Source of the DNA: Candidatus Rhabdochlamydia sp.
GTDB lineage: Bacteria; Chlamydiota; Chlamydiia; Chlamydiales; Rhabdochlamydiaceae
Assembly (NCBI GenBank): GCA_030044075.1
Contig: JASHWM010000141.1
Location: 1-13,495 of the forward strand
Direction: 5' to 3'
DNA length: 13,495 nt
Under the pieces are notes generated by a model. The model was not told the origin of the DNA, searched no databases, and worked only from the letters and a program-made list of their open reading frames with translations. Shown here piece by piece: positions 1 through 6,446 of the stretch (the stretch's first letter is position 1; each line of letters begins with the position of its first letter). A program made the position numbers and the translations under genes.

Positions 1-21
1 ATTTTTCGTTCGGGGAAATAT

Positions 22-104
22 GCTTGGATGGTGGAATGGTAGACACTAGGGACTTAAAATCCCTTGGGAGCAATCCCGTGCGAGTTCGACTCTCGCTCCG
101 AGCA
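22..104 (+). tRNA. tRNA-Leu (anticodon UAA)
   Basis: This is a complete class II tRNA. The acceptor stem GCTTGGA (22-28) pairs with TCCGAGC (97-103) with one G-T wobble, and A104 is the discriminator. The anticodon stem AGGGA (48-52)/TCCCT (60-64) closes loop CTTAAAA, which places TAA at 55-57, so the tRNA reads UUA leucine codons. A long variable arm (GGGAG...CCC) and a T arm GCGAG-TTCGACT-CTCGC follow. No CCA is encoded. The promoter lies outside the window. A damaged copy of its 3' half lies at 1595-1629. Confidence 0.95.
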
Positions 105-169
105 TCTTGATATTCAATAAGATCAAATTACTCCCCCCAATCAGAATATGGACATGAAAAGAAAACATG

Positions 170-198
170 TTGATTAATTTTTTTTTTATTTTTAGAAT
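170..198 (+). promoter_or_regulatory. candidate sigma-70 promoter for the orphan exported pair
   Basis: TTGATT (170-175) and TAGAAT (193-198) are separated by exactly 17 bp of almost pure T/A. They match the -35 consensus at 4 of 6 and the -10 consensus at 5 of 6 positions. A start near 205 would leave about 33 nt of leader before the ATG at 238. This is based on consensus matching only. Confidence 0.45.
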
Positions 199-237
199 CT
201 TGTGTTTCATAGTCACTGAATTAAGTGCGATGCATGT

Positions 238-954
238 ATGCAAAAAATATTTCGTCCGTTCTTCCTATTCGTCTTAGCTTTCAACATTCTAAGTACTTCG
301 ACATATTTGAATGCATGGGAGTTTGATGAAAGGCCTTTTTCAATCAATGAGTGCAAAAATGACTCGAGCGACAGTTTTTCATTGTTTGAACTATATGATA
401 GAGGGGTTTTCTTACTTGCTTCAGGGGATTATTATCAGGCAAGAGATTGTTTTATTCATATTTTAGATTCAGAAGGAATTTCAGAAGAATTGATAGGTGT
501 TGCTTTATGGGGGCAGGTTTGGGCAAATGCTTTTTTAGGAGATAATGAAAGTCTTGATAAAGATTTAGCTACAATAGCAAATTTGATTGGTCTTTATGAA
601 GAATGTGAATGCCGTTCAGACGTTTCTTTTAGGGGTTCTGACGATTTTCGTGAGAATAGTGACTTTTTTATTACCACGATTGCAAATAAAAAAAATAACA
701 GGAATTTTTCCTCAGGGGATCCTGGTTGTCATAAAACTGTAGAAAATTGTGAATCTTTTATGAAAGCCATGTGTGGTGGGGTAAAGGATCCTGGTGCGAA
801 GATTACACTAGAACTATTTATTGAAGCTTTGGCTGAAAAAGCGCAAGAGTGTTGCAGAGCGGGTGGCTTTTGGGAGCATTGTGTTCAGAAAATGGTTGAT
901 ACCATGAACAAGTGGAAATTTTTCGGCATTCCAGCAGATCCTTCTTGGGATTAA
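238..954 (+). CDS. exported cysteine-rich hypothetical protein with TPR-like helices
   Basis: The product is 238 residues and I do not recognise the family. Residues 1-26 form a classical Sec signal peptide (MQKIFRP, then a hydrophobic core, likely cut after LNA). Residues about 50-75 (ELYDRGVFLLASGDYYQARD) look like one TPR helix pair with the usual small/large residue pattern, and a second helical segment follows around residues 84-118. The C-terminal part holds most of the ten cysteines, including ECEC (about 122-125) and a CC pair near residue 206, which suggests disulfides in an extracytoplasmic protein. No catalytic motif is visible. The ATG has a poor Shine-Dalgarno sequence but gives the intact signal peptide. 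The next gene starts 20 bp downstream, so the two are likely cotranscribed. The pair lies between an intact tRNA and a partial tRNA copy and is AT-rich, so it may be an acquired passenger. Confidence 0.8.
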   Translation: MQKIFRPFFLFVLAFNILSTSTYLNAWEFDERPFSINECKNDSSDSFSLFELYDRGVFLLASGDYYQARDCFIHILDSEGISEELIGVALWGQVWANAFLGDNESLDKDLATIANLIGLYEECECRSDVSFRGSDDFRENSDFFITTIANKKNNRNFSSGDPGCHKTVENCESFMKAMCGGVKDPGAKITLELFIEALAEKAQECCRAGGFWEHCVQKMVDTMNKWKFFGIPADPSWD

Positions 955-974
955 ATTATTGAGGAAATTATCTG

Positions 975-1559
975 ATGTTTCGATATGTTTTTGTGTTTTT
1001 TATTTTGAGTTTTTGCAAGGTGACTGCTGATACAGCAGAATTGGCAATCACGAATTCCTTGGAAACTATCTCATCTCCATTGCAGGGGGAGAATAATTTT
1101 ATTGTCTACTATGTTTTCGATGATACAACATTAGAAGCATCTCTTAAAGAGGTCATGATAGCTTCATTGAAAAAAATAGGTACCGTCTATCCAGCAGATA
1201 ATTCTAAGCTCACTGAAAAAGAAAAGGAAGAAAGAGTAAAAAAGGGCTCAATGATCCAAATAGTGACCTCTTCTCTTATTGAAGAAAATGCCAATGATCC
1301 TTCAAAGCATACCAAGTTGCCCGTACTGGAATTGTCTTTTAAAATGCTAAGTGGCGTAGAGATATTAAAAACAGGCAATAAACAAGGCTGTGTAGTTTGG
1401 GAAAAAGAGAAATTCATTGGGGATATTTCTCCATCAAAAGAGTTCAAGAAGAAAGTCATCAAAACTTTTGACCAAATCATGAATGATTTTGTTGAAGACT
1501 ACAAAGAAGCAAATCCAGCAGAAAAAATATGCGAAGCGAAGTTTTTTCTTTTCGCCTAG
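975..1559 (+). CDS. exported hypothetical protein
   Basis: The product is 194 residues with no family I can name. Residues 1-18 are a hydrophobic signal peptide (MFRYVFVFFILSFCKVTA), probably cut after VTA. LSFC resembles a lipobox but has Phe at -1, so a lipoprotein is unlikely. The mature part is charged, with alternating strand-like and helical stretches, a KEKEERVKKG helix around residues 80-90, and a long C-terminal helix ending in DFVEDYKEANP (about 171-181). A GAGGAAAT ribosome site lies just before the ATG. It follows the cysteine-rich orphan by 20 bp, and the two probably act together outside the cytoplasm. Secreted partner, adhesin-like or envelope roles are all possible; nothing in the sequence decides between them. 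Confidence 0.78.
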   Translation: MFRYVFVFFILSFCKVTADTAELAITNSLETISSPLQGENNFIVYYVFDDTTLEASLKEVMIASLKKIGTVYPADNSKLTEKEKEERVKKGSMIQIVTSSLIEENANDPSKHTKLPVLELSFKMLSGVEILKTGNKQGCVVWEKEKFIGDISPSKEFKKKVIKTFDQIMNDFVEDYKEANPAEKICEAKFFLFA

Positions 1560-1594
1560 TGTAACATATTTGAATCAATCTCCATATAAGAAAG

Positions 1595-1629
1595 AAAATC
1601 CCTTGCGAGTTTGGCTCTCGCTCCGAGCA
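1595..1629 (+). repeat. decayed 3' fragment of tRNA-Leu (possible attachment repeat)
   Basis: This 35-nt stretch copies tRNA-Leu positions 56-104. It starts with AAAATCCCTT from the anticodon loop and stem, lacks the 14-nt variable arm, then continues with the T arm and 3' acceptor strand to the discriminator A. Only two substitutions occur in the aligned bases, both in the T loop (TTCGACT to TTTGGCT). The last 15 nt, CTCTCGCTCCGAGCA (1615-1629), are identical to 90-104. There is no 5' half, so it cannot be a functional tRNA. It may be the distal end of an insertion at the tRNA 3' end, or the relic of a tandem tRNA duplication. Confidence 0.85.
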
Positions 1630-1640
1630 ACCTTGTTCTA

Positions 1641-1669
1641 TTGCTTCTTTTCTTGATTTCGTTGATAAT
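1641..1669 (+). promoter_or_regulatory. candidate promoter for the methyltransferase/HAD pair
   Basis: TTGCTT (1641-1646) and GATAAT (1664-1669) are separated by 17 bp. The -10 matches consensus at 5 of 6 positions and the -35 at 3 of 6. It would start transcription near 1676, about 38 nt before the ATG at 1714, and it lies just after the tRNA fragment. Consensus match only. Confidence 0.35.
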
Positions 1670-1713
1670 ATATTGGAATTTTTAAATTTAAAAAGAACAT
1701 TCCTCATTATTCA

Positions 1714-2721
1714 ATGCACTTGTTAAAAATATTTCTTGTCCTATTAGGGATATTTATTGGACTAGGCTCTACCATGAATGGATCAGAAGTTTTGAAAGAA
1801 CACAACCTTACGCATGAAAAAAGAGATGGGTCATTCCAGGGTTCTCTGCAGAAGCTGATCCATAAAATCAAAGGCAGGGGAGATCTACCTTACATATCCG
1901 TAGAGCAGCAGCTTGATTTGCTCAGCGCGCTTTCTGAGTTTGATTTAGGAAGGTTCCTGATTGAAAGAGGAGGATTGAATGGCTTTTGGATCCATTATGC
2001 CATTAGCCATCCTATGAAAGGACGGCTGAGCGGTGTAAACAATCAGGGTCAACCTTTGAATAAAATAGAAAAGTACCTGCTGGACCGGTCCCCTGCAGCT
2101 GTCGCTACGCAGCAGAGGTTCGTAATTTTTAAAGAAGAGACTCAAGAAAGAGTGGTGGAAGGATGTGAATTTGCTTCGATCCCTTGCGGTGTGATGGCCG
2201 ACCTGCTCGATCTGGATTATTCGCATATTACTAATTTTACCCTTCATGGGATCGACCTTGATGAGGAATCGATCGAACATGCAACGGCTCTTGCAAAAGA
2301 AAAAGGGCTCTTGGAACAGTGCAGGTTTTCCTGTCAAGATGCCTGGGACCTCAAAGATACAAACAGGTTTGATCTCATCACAAGCAATGGCCTGAACATT
2401 TATGAGCCCGATGATGAAAAAGTGATCGAGCTCTACCGCAAGTTTTTTTCGGCGCTGAAAAGTGGAGGATGCCTCATTACAAGTTTTTTAACTCCTCCTC
2501 CGATCCCAGGGACCATCACCGAGTGGGATGTCAGTAAGCTGGACCCAAAAGATGTTTTGCTCCAAAAAATTATTTTTACCGATATCCTTGACGGAAAATG
2601 GCAAGCATTTCGCAGCGAGGAAAAAGTGGTGGGGCAATTACGCCAAGCAGGCTTTGAGGAGATTGAAGTGATCTATGATGAAGCTCATGTCTTCCCAACA
2701 ATCATTGCAAAAAAAATGTGA
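1714..2721 (+). CDS. class I SAM-dependent methyltransferase-like protein with N-terminal signal/anchor
   Basis: The product is 335 residues. Residues 4-20 are strongly hydrophobic (LKIFLVLLGIFIGLGST) and look like a signal peptide or membrane anchor. A Rossmann-type methyltransferase domain spans about residues 125-335. Motif I is the variant FASIPCGVMADLL (153-165), motif II the acidic strand end HGIDLDEES (178-186), an acidic QDAWDL lies at 208-213, and FDLITSNGLNIYEPDD (219-234) corresponds to motif IV/post-IV. SFLTPPP (257-263) ends the following strand. Substrate is unknown. An internal ATG at residue 21 (1774) would give a cytoplasmic protein, but neither start has a clear Shine-Dalgarno site. 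The HAD gene follows after 12 bp, so they likely share a transcript. Exported methyltransferases are unusual because SAM is cytoplasmic. Confidence 0.82.
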   Translation: MHLLKIFLVLLGIFIGLGSTMNGSEVLKEHNLTHEKRDGSFQGSLQKLIHKIKGRGDLPYISVEQQLDLLSALSEFDLGRFLIERGGLNGFWIHYAISHPMKGRLSGVNNQGQPLNKIEKYLLDRSPAAVATQQRFVIFKEETQERVVEGCEFASIPCGVMADLLDLDYSHITNFTLHGIDLDEESIEHATALAKEKGLLEQCRFSCQDAWDLKDTNRFDLITSNGLNIYEPDDEKVIELYRKFFSALKSGGCLITSFLTPPPIPGTITEWDVSKLDPKDVLLQKIIFTDILDGKWQAFRSEEKVVGQLRQAGFEEIEVIYDEAHVFPTIIAKKM

Positions 2722-2733
2722 GGGCTGTCTTCC

Positions 2734-3441
2734 GTGGAAACAAAAATTAAAGCCCTTATTTTTGATTGCGATGGGATCTTGGTCGATAGCGAATATTCTC
2801 ACTACCAATCATGGCGCGAGGCCATCCAGAAGTATGGCCATGATCTATCACTGGACGAATATTACCCCTATGTCGGGAATTCAGGAGTGCGAAATGCCGA
2901 GCTGTTTGCGATAAGAATGGGCCTTGACTGCGCGCAAGAGCTGCTAAAGGAAAAAAGAAGCTATTATCACAAACTTCAACAGGAAGGGATTCCGGCTTTT
3001 CAGACGACCATTGATTTTGTTCACCATCTGGCAAGAGAGAAAAATAATAGAGGATTTTTTTTGGCGGTCGCCTCAGCTGCTAAAAAGCAGGAAACACTCT
3101 CCAATTTAAAACGACATGGGATCGAGGAATGCTTTGACCTTGTACTCTCAGGACAAGATGATTTGAAAGAATACCAGGACCCTGAGGGAGTCAACAAGCC
3201 AAAGCCCTATATTTATCTGCATGCAGCGAAAATGCTGGGGGTCCCTCCCCAGCAGTGCGTCGTGATCGAGGATAGTTTTCCCGGAGTATCTGCCGGAATG
3301 AACGCCGGCTGCATCACGATAGCCGTTCCGAATTTTTTTACAAAAAGACAAGATCTCTCCCAAGCTAGCGTAATGATCGAGTCTTTTGCAGGTATGGATA
3401 TCAATAAATTTTTTAGTTTTCTTGAGACTTTGAAAAAATAA
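2734..3441 (+). CDS. HAD-superfamily hydrolase, beta-phosphoglucomutase/phosphatase-like (subfamily IA)
   Basis: The product is 235 residues, a normal length for subfamily IA HAD enzymes. These use an aspartate nucleophile to hydrolyse or transfer phosphate on small metabolites in the cytoplasm. Motif I is FDCDGILVDSE (10-20), with D11 as nucleophile and D13 as acid/base. An alpha-helical cap follows. Motif II is VASAAKK (112-118, Ser114), motif III lysine is in NKPKPYIY (154-161), and motif IV is VIEDSFPGVSAG (177-188) with the Mg-binding acidic pair. The DxDGxxxDSE pattern fits beta-phosphoglucomutase-like, 2-deoxyglucose-6-phosphatase-like and phosphoglycolate phosphatase-like members, so the substrate cannot be read from sequence. 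The start is GTG at 2734, placing GAGGG (2720-2724) upstream. It is probably translated from the methyltransferase transcript. Confidence 0.92.
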   Translation: METKIKALIFDCDGILVDSEYSHYQSWREAIQKYGHDLSLDEYYPYVGNSGVRNAELFAIRMGLDCAQELLKEKRSYYHKLQQEGIPAFQTTIDFVHHLAREKNNRGFFLAVASAAKKQETLSNLKRHGIEECFDLVLSGQDDLKEYQDPEGVNKPKPYIYLHAAKMLGVPPQQCVVIEDSFPGVSAGMNAGCITIAVPNFFTKRQDLSQASVMIESFAGMDINKFFSFLETLKK

Positions 3442-3446
3442 CCCTT

Positions 3447-3680
3447 CTATTGCATTGAAAAGATTCGCCCTGGTAAACTGAAAGAGTTAACCAGCCATAA
3501 TGGCGGGAAAAATAGCATGAACCACAATGAATCTACATCTTTTGGCTTAGGTTCTAAACTTGTCTGTGCAGGACAAGTGGTGGTGGTCGTGCGAGTGCGC
3601 ACATAAAAATCGCACTTCTTCCCTGCCACATCTTTTTTCTCTTTCCAAAGCTCCTTGAGATCAAAGCCTTCAGTGGGCAA
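3447..3680 (-). pseudogene. possible remnant of a small minus-strand gene
   Basis: This frame lies between the HAD gene and brnQ and is open from a stop near 3716 to 3447. It has no ATG near its beginning, only a TTG at 3680. The reading is DLKELWKEKKDVAGKKCDFY, then a threonine run (RTRTTTTTC), a proline/lysine stretch and a hydrophobic tail (LWFMLFFPPLWLV). The charged first half reads like genuine protein, and there is no competing gene here. The absence of a normal start, and no recognised family, make a truncated relic or a chance ORF both possible. The region also holds a 7-bp hairpin ACTTGTC/GACAAGT at 3558-3578. Confidence 0.25.
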
Positions 3681-3703
3681 GAAGTGCCAACGAAAGGATC
3701 GTT

Positions 3704-4894
3704 ATGTCAATACGTGAGCAAACCATACCGCTCGAAAAAACGCCCCCTTCAAGCCTTTTTACTACAGGGCTTGCCCTTTTCTCCATGTTCTTTGGGGCAG
3801 GGAACCTCATTTTCCCTCTTCTCATAGGCAAGGTTGTAGGAGAGAATGTCTGGTTTGCTATTGCAGGTCTTGGTTTGACAGCAGTGATTGTGCCGTTCCT
3901 TGGACTTGCGACGATGGTCCTTTTCAAAGGTGACCATAAACGATTTTTTGAGCGGCTTGGAAAAATCCCTGGAATGCTGCTCTTGCTCCTTTTGCAGCTC
4001 ATCCTCGGGCCATTTGGTGTTATCCCAAGGCTCGTGACGCTTATGCACGCCATGGCAAAGCCTTATCTTTTTGATATGTCTTTACCTATTTTCAGCATCC
4101 TTGCCGCTATTCTTATTTTTGTCTGTAGTTTTAAAAAAGAGAAGCTCATTGGATTTTTGGGGATGGTCCTCACGCCTGTCTTGCTGCTTTCTTTAGCAGC
4201 CCTCGTGTTTTTTGGACTTTTTAACGGATCTTCTTTTACTCCTGCCCCCCTTTCGGCAAAGGATAGTTTTTTTGAGGGATTGGTTGGGGGATACCATACC
4301 ATGGATTTGATCGCCGCTTTTCTTTTTGCTACGATTGTGCTTCCCCATTTCCAAAAAAATGAGGGCCCTTTGCAGGCAAAAAGTTCTATGTTGAAAAAGA
4401 TGTTCTTATCAAGTCTGATTGCCGCTTCGCTTCTTTTTTTCACATATCTTGGGCTTGCTTTGATTTCTGCATATCATGGCTGGTCCCTTGACCCATCTTT
4501 CCCACCGCAGCAACTTCTTAGCGCAATAGCCATGAAACTCCTCGGGCCGTTAGGCGGTTGCCTTGCTGCAGTAGCCGTGATCACAGCATGTTTGACGACT
4601 GCTATGACATTAGCAGCAATTTTTTCTGATTATTTGCGAAAAAGCATTTGTAAAGAAAAAATTAGTCCCATGGCCAGCTTGTCTATAACGCTTGCTGCAA
4701 CGACACTTTTTGCCAATTTAGGATTTGGAGGGATTGCGGCATTTTTGGGACCCATCCTGCAGATTGTATATCCTGGCCTGATCCTACTGACTATTTTGAA
4801 CTTCCTGCATTCCGTTTATGGATACCGCATGGTGAAGTTCCCGGTGTTTGCCACTTTTGCGGTTTCTGCTGCGATCTATCTTTTTTCAAACTAG
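3704..4894 (+). CDS. brnQ: branched-chain amino acid transport system II carrier protein (LIVCS family)
   Basis: BrnQ is an inner-membrane, cation-coupled importer of leucine, isoleucine and valine. The 396-residue product begins its first membrane segment with LALFSMFFGAGNLIFPLLIG (23-42), the hallmark of the family. About eleven to twelve hydrophobic segments follow, with charged loops such as FKGDHKRFFERLGK in the usual places. Typical members have about 410-440 residues, so this one is at the short end but has no visible break. The ATG at 3704 follows AAAGGA (3692-3697) at a good distance. The YbaK-like gene begins 38 bp after its stop with its own strong ribosome site, so readthrough is likely. 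Import of host amino acids would suit an auxotrophic intracellular bacterium, which is inference. Confidence 0.93.
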   Translation: MSIREQTIPLEKTPPSSLFTTGLALFSMFFGAGNLIFPLLIGKVVGENVWFAIAGLGLTAVIVPFLGLATMVLFKGDHKRFFERLGKIPGMLLLLLLQLILGPFGVIPRLVTLMHAMAKPYLFDMSLPIFSILAAILIFVCSFKKEKLIGFLGMVLTPVLLLSLAALVFFGLFNGSSFTPAPLSAKDSFFEGLVGGYHTMDLIAAFLFATIVLPHFQKNEGPLQAKSSMLKKMFLSSLIAASLLFFTYLGLALISAYHGWSLDPSFPPQQLLSAIAMKLLGPLGGCLAAVAVITACLTTAMTLAAIFSDYLRKSICKEKISPMASLSITLAATTLFANLGFGGIAAFLGPILQIVYPGLILLTILNFLHSVYGYRMVKFPVFATFAVSAAIYLFSN

Positions 4895-4932
4895 GTTTTC
4901 TACTAAATTGTTTAAGACACAGGAGAATAACT

Positions 4933-5412
4933 ATGACGGATGCAAACTTTCTCAGGCTGCCGGAGCTTCTGAAGCTTTACCCGGAAATCGAATATATTGA
5001 ATTAAGCACAGATATGCCCACTGCCGAAAAAGCTGCCGAAATTTGCGGAATGGACCTTTCGTCTATTGCCAAGACTTTGATTATAAAGACAGATAAGGAG
5101 TTCATCGCTCTCATTCTCCTTGGGCCGGATCGGATCAATGAAAAGGAGGTAAAAGCTGTAGCAAACTGCAAAAAGTTTCGGTTTGCAAGTTCAGAGGAAG
5201 TTCTAAATATGACATCCTATCCTGCTGGCGGAACCCCGCCCATTGGCCTTGGCTCTTTGATCGCTAAGGTGTTCGTTGATAGAAAGGTATTAGAGAAGAC
5301 TTGGGTGATTGCTGGAGGGGGCGACCGGCCTAAGTTGATCAAAATATCTCCAAAACTTATCTGCGAATTAAGCCAGGCGAAAGTTGTCGATATTGCGTCA
5401 GGTGCAAAATGA
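4933..5412 (+). CDS. ybaK: YbaK/EbsC-family aminoacyl-tRNA deacylase
   Basis: The product is 159 residues, matching free-standing YbaK/ProX-type trans-editing domains. These hydrolyse mischarged tRNAs, such as Cys-tRNA-Pro or Ala-tRNA-Pro, in the cytoplasm. A lysine in SSIAKTLIIK (K47) sits where the essential catalytic lysine is found in the family. The glycine-rich GGTPPIGLG (99-107) and GGGDRPKLIKISP (128-140) are the other conserved signatures lining the pocket. Which mischarged tRNA is the target cannot be told from this sequence. CAGGAG lies 6-7 nt before the ATG. The stop overlaps the next start (ATGA at 5409-5412), so the acetyltransferase is translationally coupled. Confidence 0.9.
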   Translation: MTDANFLRLPELLKLYPEIEYIELSTDMPTAEKAAEICGMDLSSIAKTLIIKTDKEFIALILLGPDRINEKEVKAVANCKKFRFASSEEVLNMTSYPAGGTPPIGLGSLIAKVFVDRKVLEKTWVIAGGGDRPKLIKISPKLICELSQAKVVDIASGAK

Positions 5413-5858
5413 ATCAGATACTTGAGGTTCGGCAAATTGAAAGATCTGAGATATCATGGGTGAACAAATGTTATGATGAAGTGGAGTTTGTCCATTCAAA
5501 CTACGAAAAAGAGATCATTGCTGTTGCAGAGTGGGATGGCCAAAAAGCCGGAGTGGGCCGTCTAGTGACGGTCGATGAAAAAAATCTTGAGCTCGGAGGG
5601 ATGTATGTCTTTCAATCCTTCCGCGGAAAAGGGATTGCCCGTGGCATCGTAACTTTTTTGTTAACACATGTACAAGATCAGACAGTCTATTGCATTCCTT
5701 TTGAACATCTTGTCCCTTTTTATCAGCAGTGCGGTTTTGTTCATTGCACAAGTCATCATCTCGCCCCAAAGGAACTCTTGAACAAGTATTTCTGGTGCAA
5801 GGAGAAATATACGTGTTCTACTTCACTTTTAGTATTGGAAAAATTTCTATTGAATTGA
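5409..5858 (+). CDS. GNAT-family N-acetyltransferase
   Basis: The product is 149 residues, the normal size of a single GNAT domain, which moves acetyl from acetyl-CoA to an amine. Motif A is visible as LGGMYVFQSFRGKGIARGIV (62-81), where RGKGIA matches the Q/RxxGxG/A pyrophosphate loop. Motif B is LVPFYQQCGF (101-110), with the usual Y and GF. N-terminal strands include EIIAVAEWDGQKAGVGRLVT (35-54). It contains an unusual number of Cys and His residues near the C-terminus (CTSHH, WCKEKYTCS). Substrate is unknown. It starts within the stop of the YbaK-like gene with a 4-bp overlap, so coexpression is nearly certain. Confidence 0.88.
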   Translation: MNQILEVRQIERSEISWVNKCYDEVEFVHSNYEKEIIAVAEWDGQKAGVGRLVTVDEKNLELGGMYVFQSFRGKGIARGIVTFLLTHVQDQTVYCIPFEHLVPFYQQCGFVHCTSHHLAPKELLNKYFWCKEKYTCSTSLLVLEKFLLN

Positions 5859-5936
5859 TTCCTCCCTTTGTAAAAAAAATTTTGAAATAAATCAAATATT
5901 TTACTAAATAGGAATTATAGAACATTATCCAAAACT

Positions 5937-5944
5937 AGAGGAGG
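5937..5944 (+). promoter_or_regulatory. strong ribosome binding site AGAGGAGG
   Basis: AGAGGAGG lies 4 nt before the ATG at 5949. It is the strongest Shine-Dalgarno match in the window, and it supports translation of a 57-residue protein that length filters would miss. Confidence 0.75.
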
Positions 5945-5948
5945 ATAT

Positions 5949-6122
5949 ATGAGCGTTGCAAAATTAGTTGGAGTGATTTTCTTGGCTATTTTCTTGATTT
6001 TATCAGGATTGTCAGCCATGTCAGAAGTGACTTTGGCTCCTGCTGCAGGAATGTTAGTCAATCTGCTCGGAGTTGGCGCAGGTGTCCTTATTTTAATTTC
6101 TATTGAGAAATTTAATAAATAA
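5949..6122 (+). CDS. small two-helix membrane protein (tandem copy 1)
   Basis: A 57-residue ORF starts at ATG 5949 and stops at TAA 6120-6122. The protein begins MSVAKLVGVIFLAIFLILSG and has two hydrophobic segments at about residues 6-24 and 31-52, separated by a short turn with SEVTLAP. It ends in SIEKFNK, so it is a membrane hairpin with a charged tail. A strong AGAGGAGG site lies upstream. The next gene encodes a protein of exactly the same length and topology; an ungapped alignment gives 17 of 57 identical residues, concentrated in the second helix and tail (VGxGxLxLIS..KF), which indicates paralogy. No family is recognised. A role in membrane or stress physiology is only a guess. Confidence 0.75.
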   Translation: MSVAKLVGVIFLAIFLILSGLSAMSEVTLAPAAGMLVNLLGVGAGVLILISIEKFNK

Positions 6123-6208
6123 AGATCAGTTTTTCTGAATTGTAACCGTCCTTAAGGGCTGACAGCTTCTTGAGGATTAGAAAATTTAAAAATTAACCGA
6201 AGGTAATC

Positions 6209-6382
6209 ATGAAAACTGTTCAAGTCATCTCCTTGATTTTGTTGGCAGTCTACTTGTTCTTCAGCTGCGTATTCCAGATTTTTGGATTTACTCCCCCATC
6301 AGTCATAAGTTTCTTCCTGGGACTTTTTGCAGTGGGATCTGGAATTTTAATGCTGATCTCTGTAAAAAAATTCTTCCATTAA
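6209..6382 (+). CDS. small two-helix membrane protein (tandem copy 2)
   Basis: A 57-residue ORF starts at ATG 6209 and stops at TAA 6380-6382, with GAAGG 5 nt before the start. It begins MKTVQVISLILLAVYLFFSC and has hydrophobic segments at about residues 4-26 and 31-52 with a PP turn (FGFTPPS) between them. It ends in LMLISVKKFFH. It matches copy 1 over its full length without gaps (17 of 57 identical, many conservative changes). The 86-nt gap between copies has no strong terminator, and a good hairpin terminator follows 19 nt after this stop, so both copies are probably one short operon. Function unknown. Confidence 0.75.
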   Translation: MKTVQVISLILLAVYLFFSCVFQIFGFTPPSVISFFLGLFAVGSGILMLISVKKFFH

Positions 6383-6401
6383 AATTATCCTGAAAGATTG
6401 T

Positions 6402-6444
6402 AAAAGTGCTTATTGCCCCTTGAGCTTTTAAGCACTTTTTTTTT
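6402..6444. terminator. intrinsic terminator, probably bidirectional
   Basis: AAAAGTGCTTA (6402-6412) pairs perfectly with TAAGCACTTTT (6429-6439) across a 16-nt loop, and the T run continues to 6444. It ends the tandem mini-protein operon on the plus strand. The run of A at 6402-6405 gives a short T tract on the other strand, so it may also end the DUF2000 gene whose stop is at 6447. Confidence 0.85.
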
Positions 6445-6446
6445 AG

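Noticed and set aside
1595..1629. Second functional tRNA gene
   Set aside because: There is no acceptor 5' strand, D arm or complete anticodon stem; only the 3' part is present.
1477..1707. 76-residue minus-strand ORF across the end of the second orphan gene and the tRNA fragment
   Set aside because: It runs antisense through a better supported gene and the tRNA fragment, has no family likeness, and looks like a shadow frame.
3558..3578. ACTTGTC/GACAAGT hairpin as terminator of the HAD operon
   Set aside because: There is no T tract after it, and it lies 117 bp past the HAD stop.
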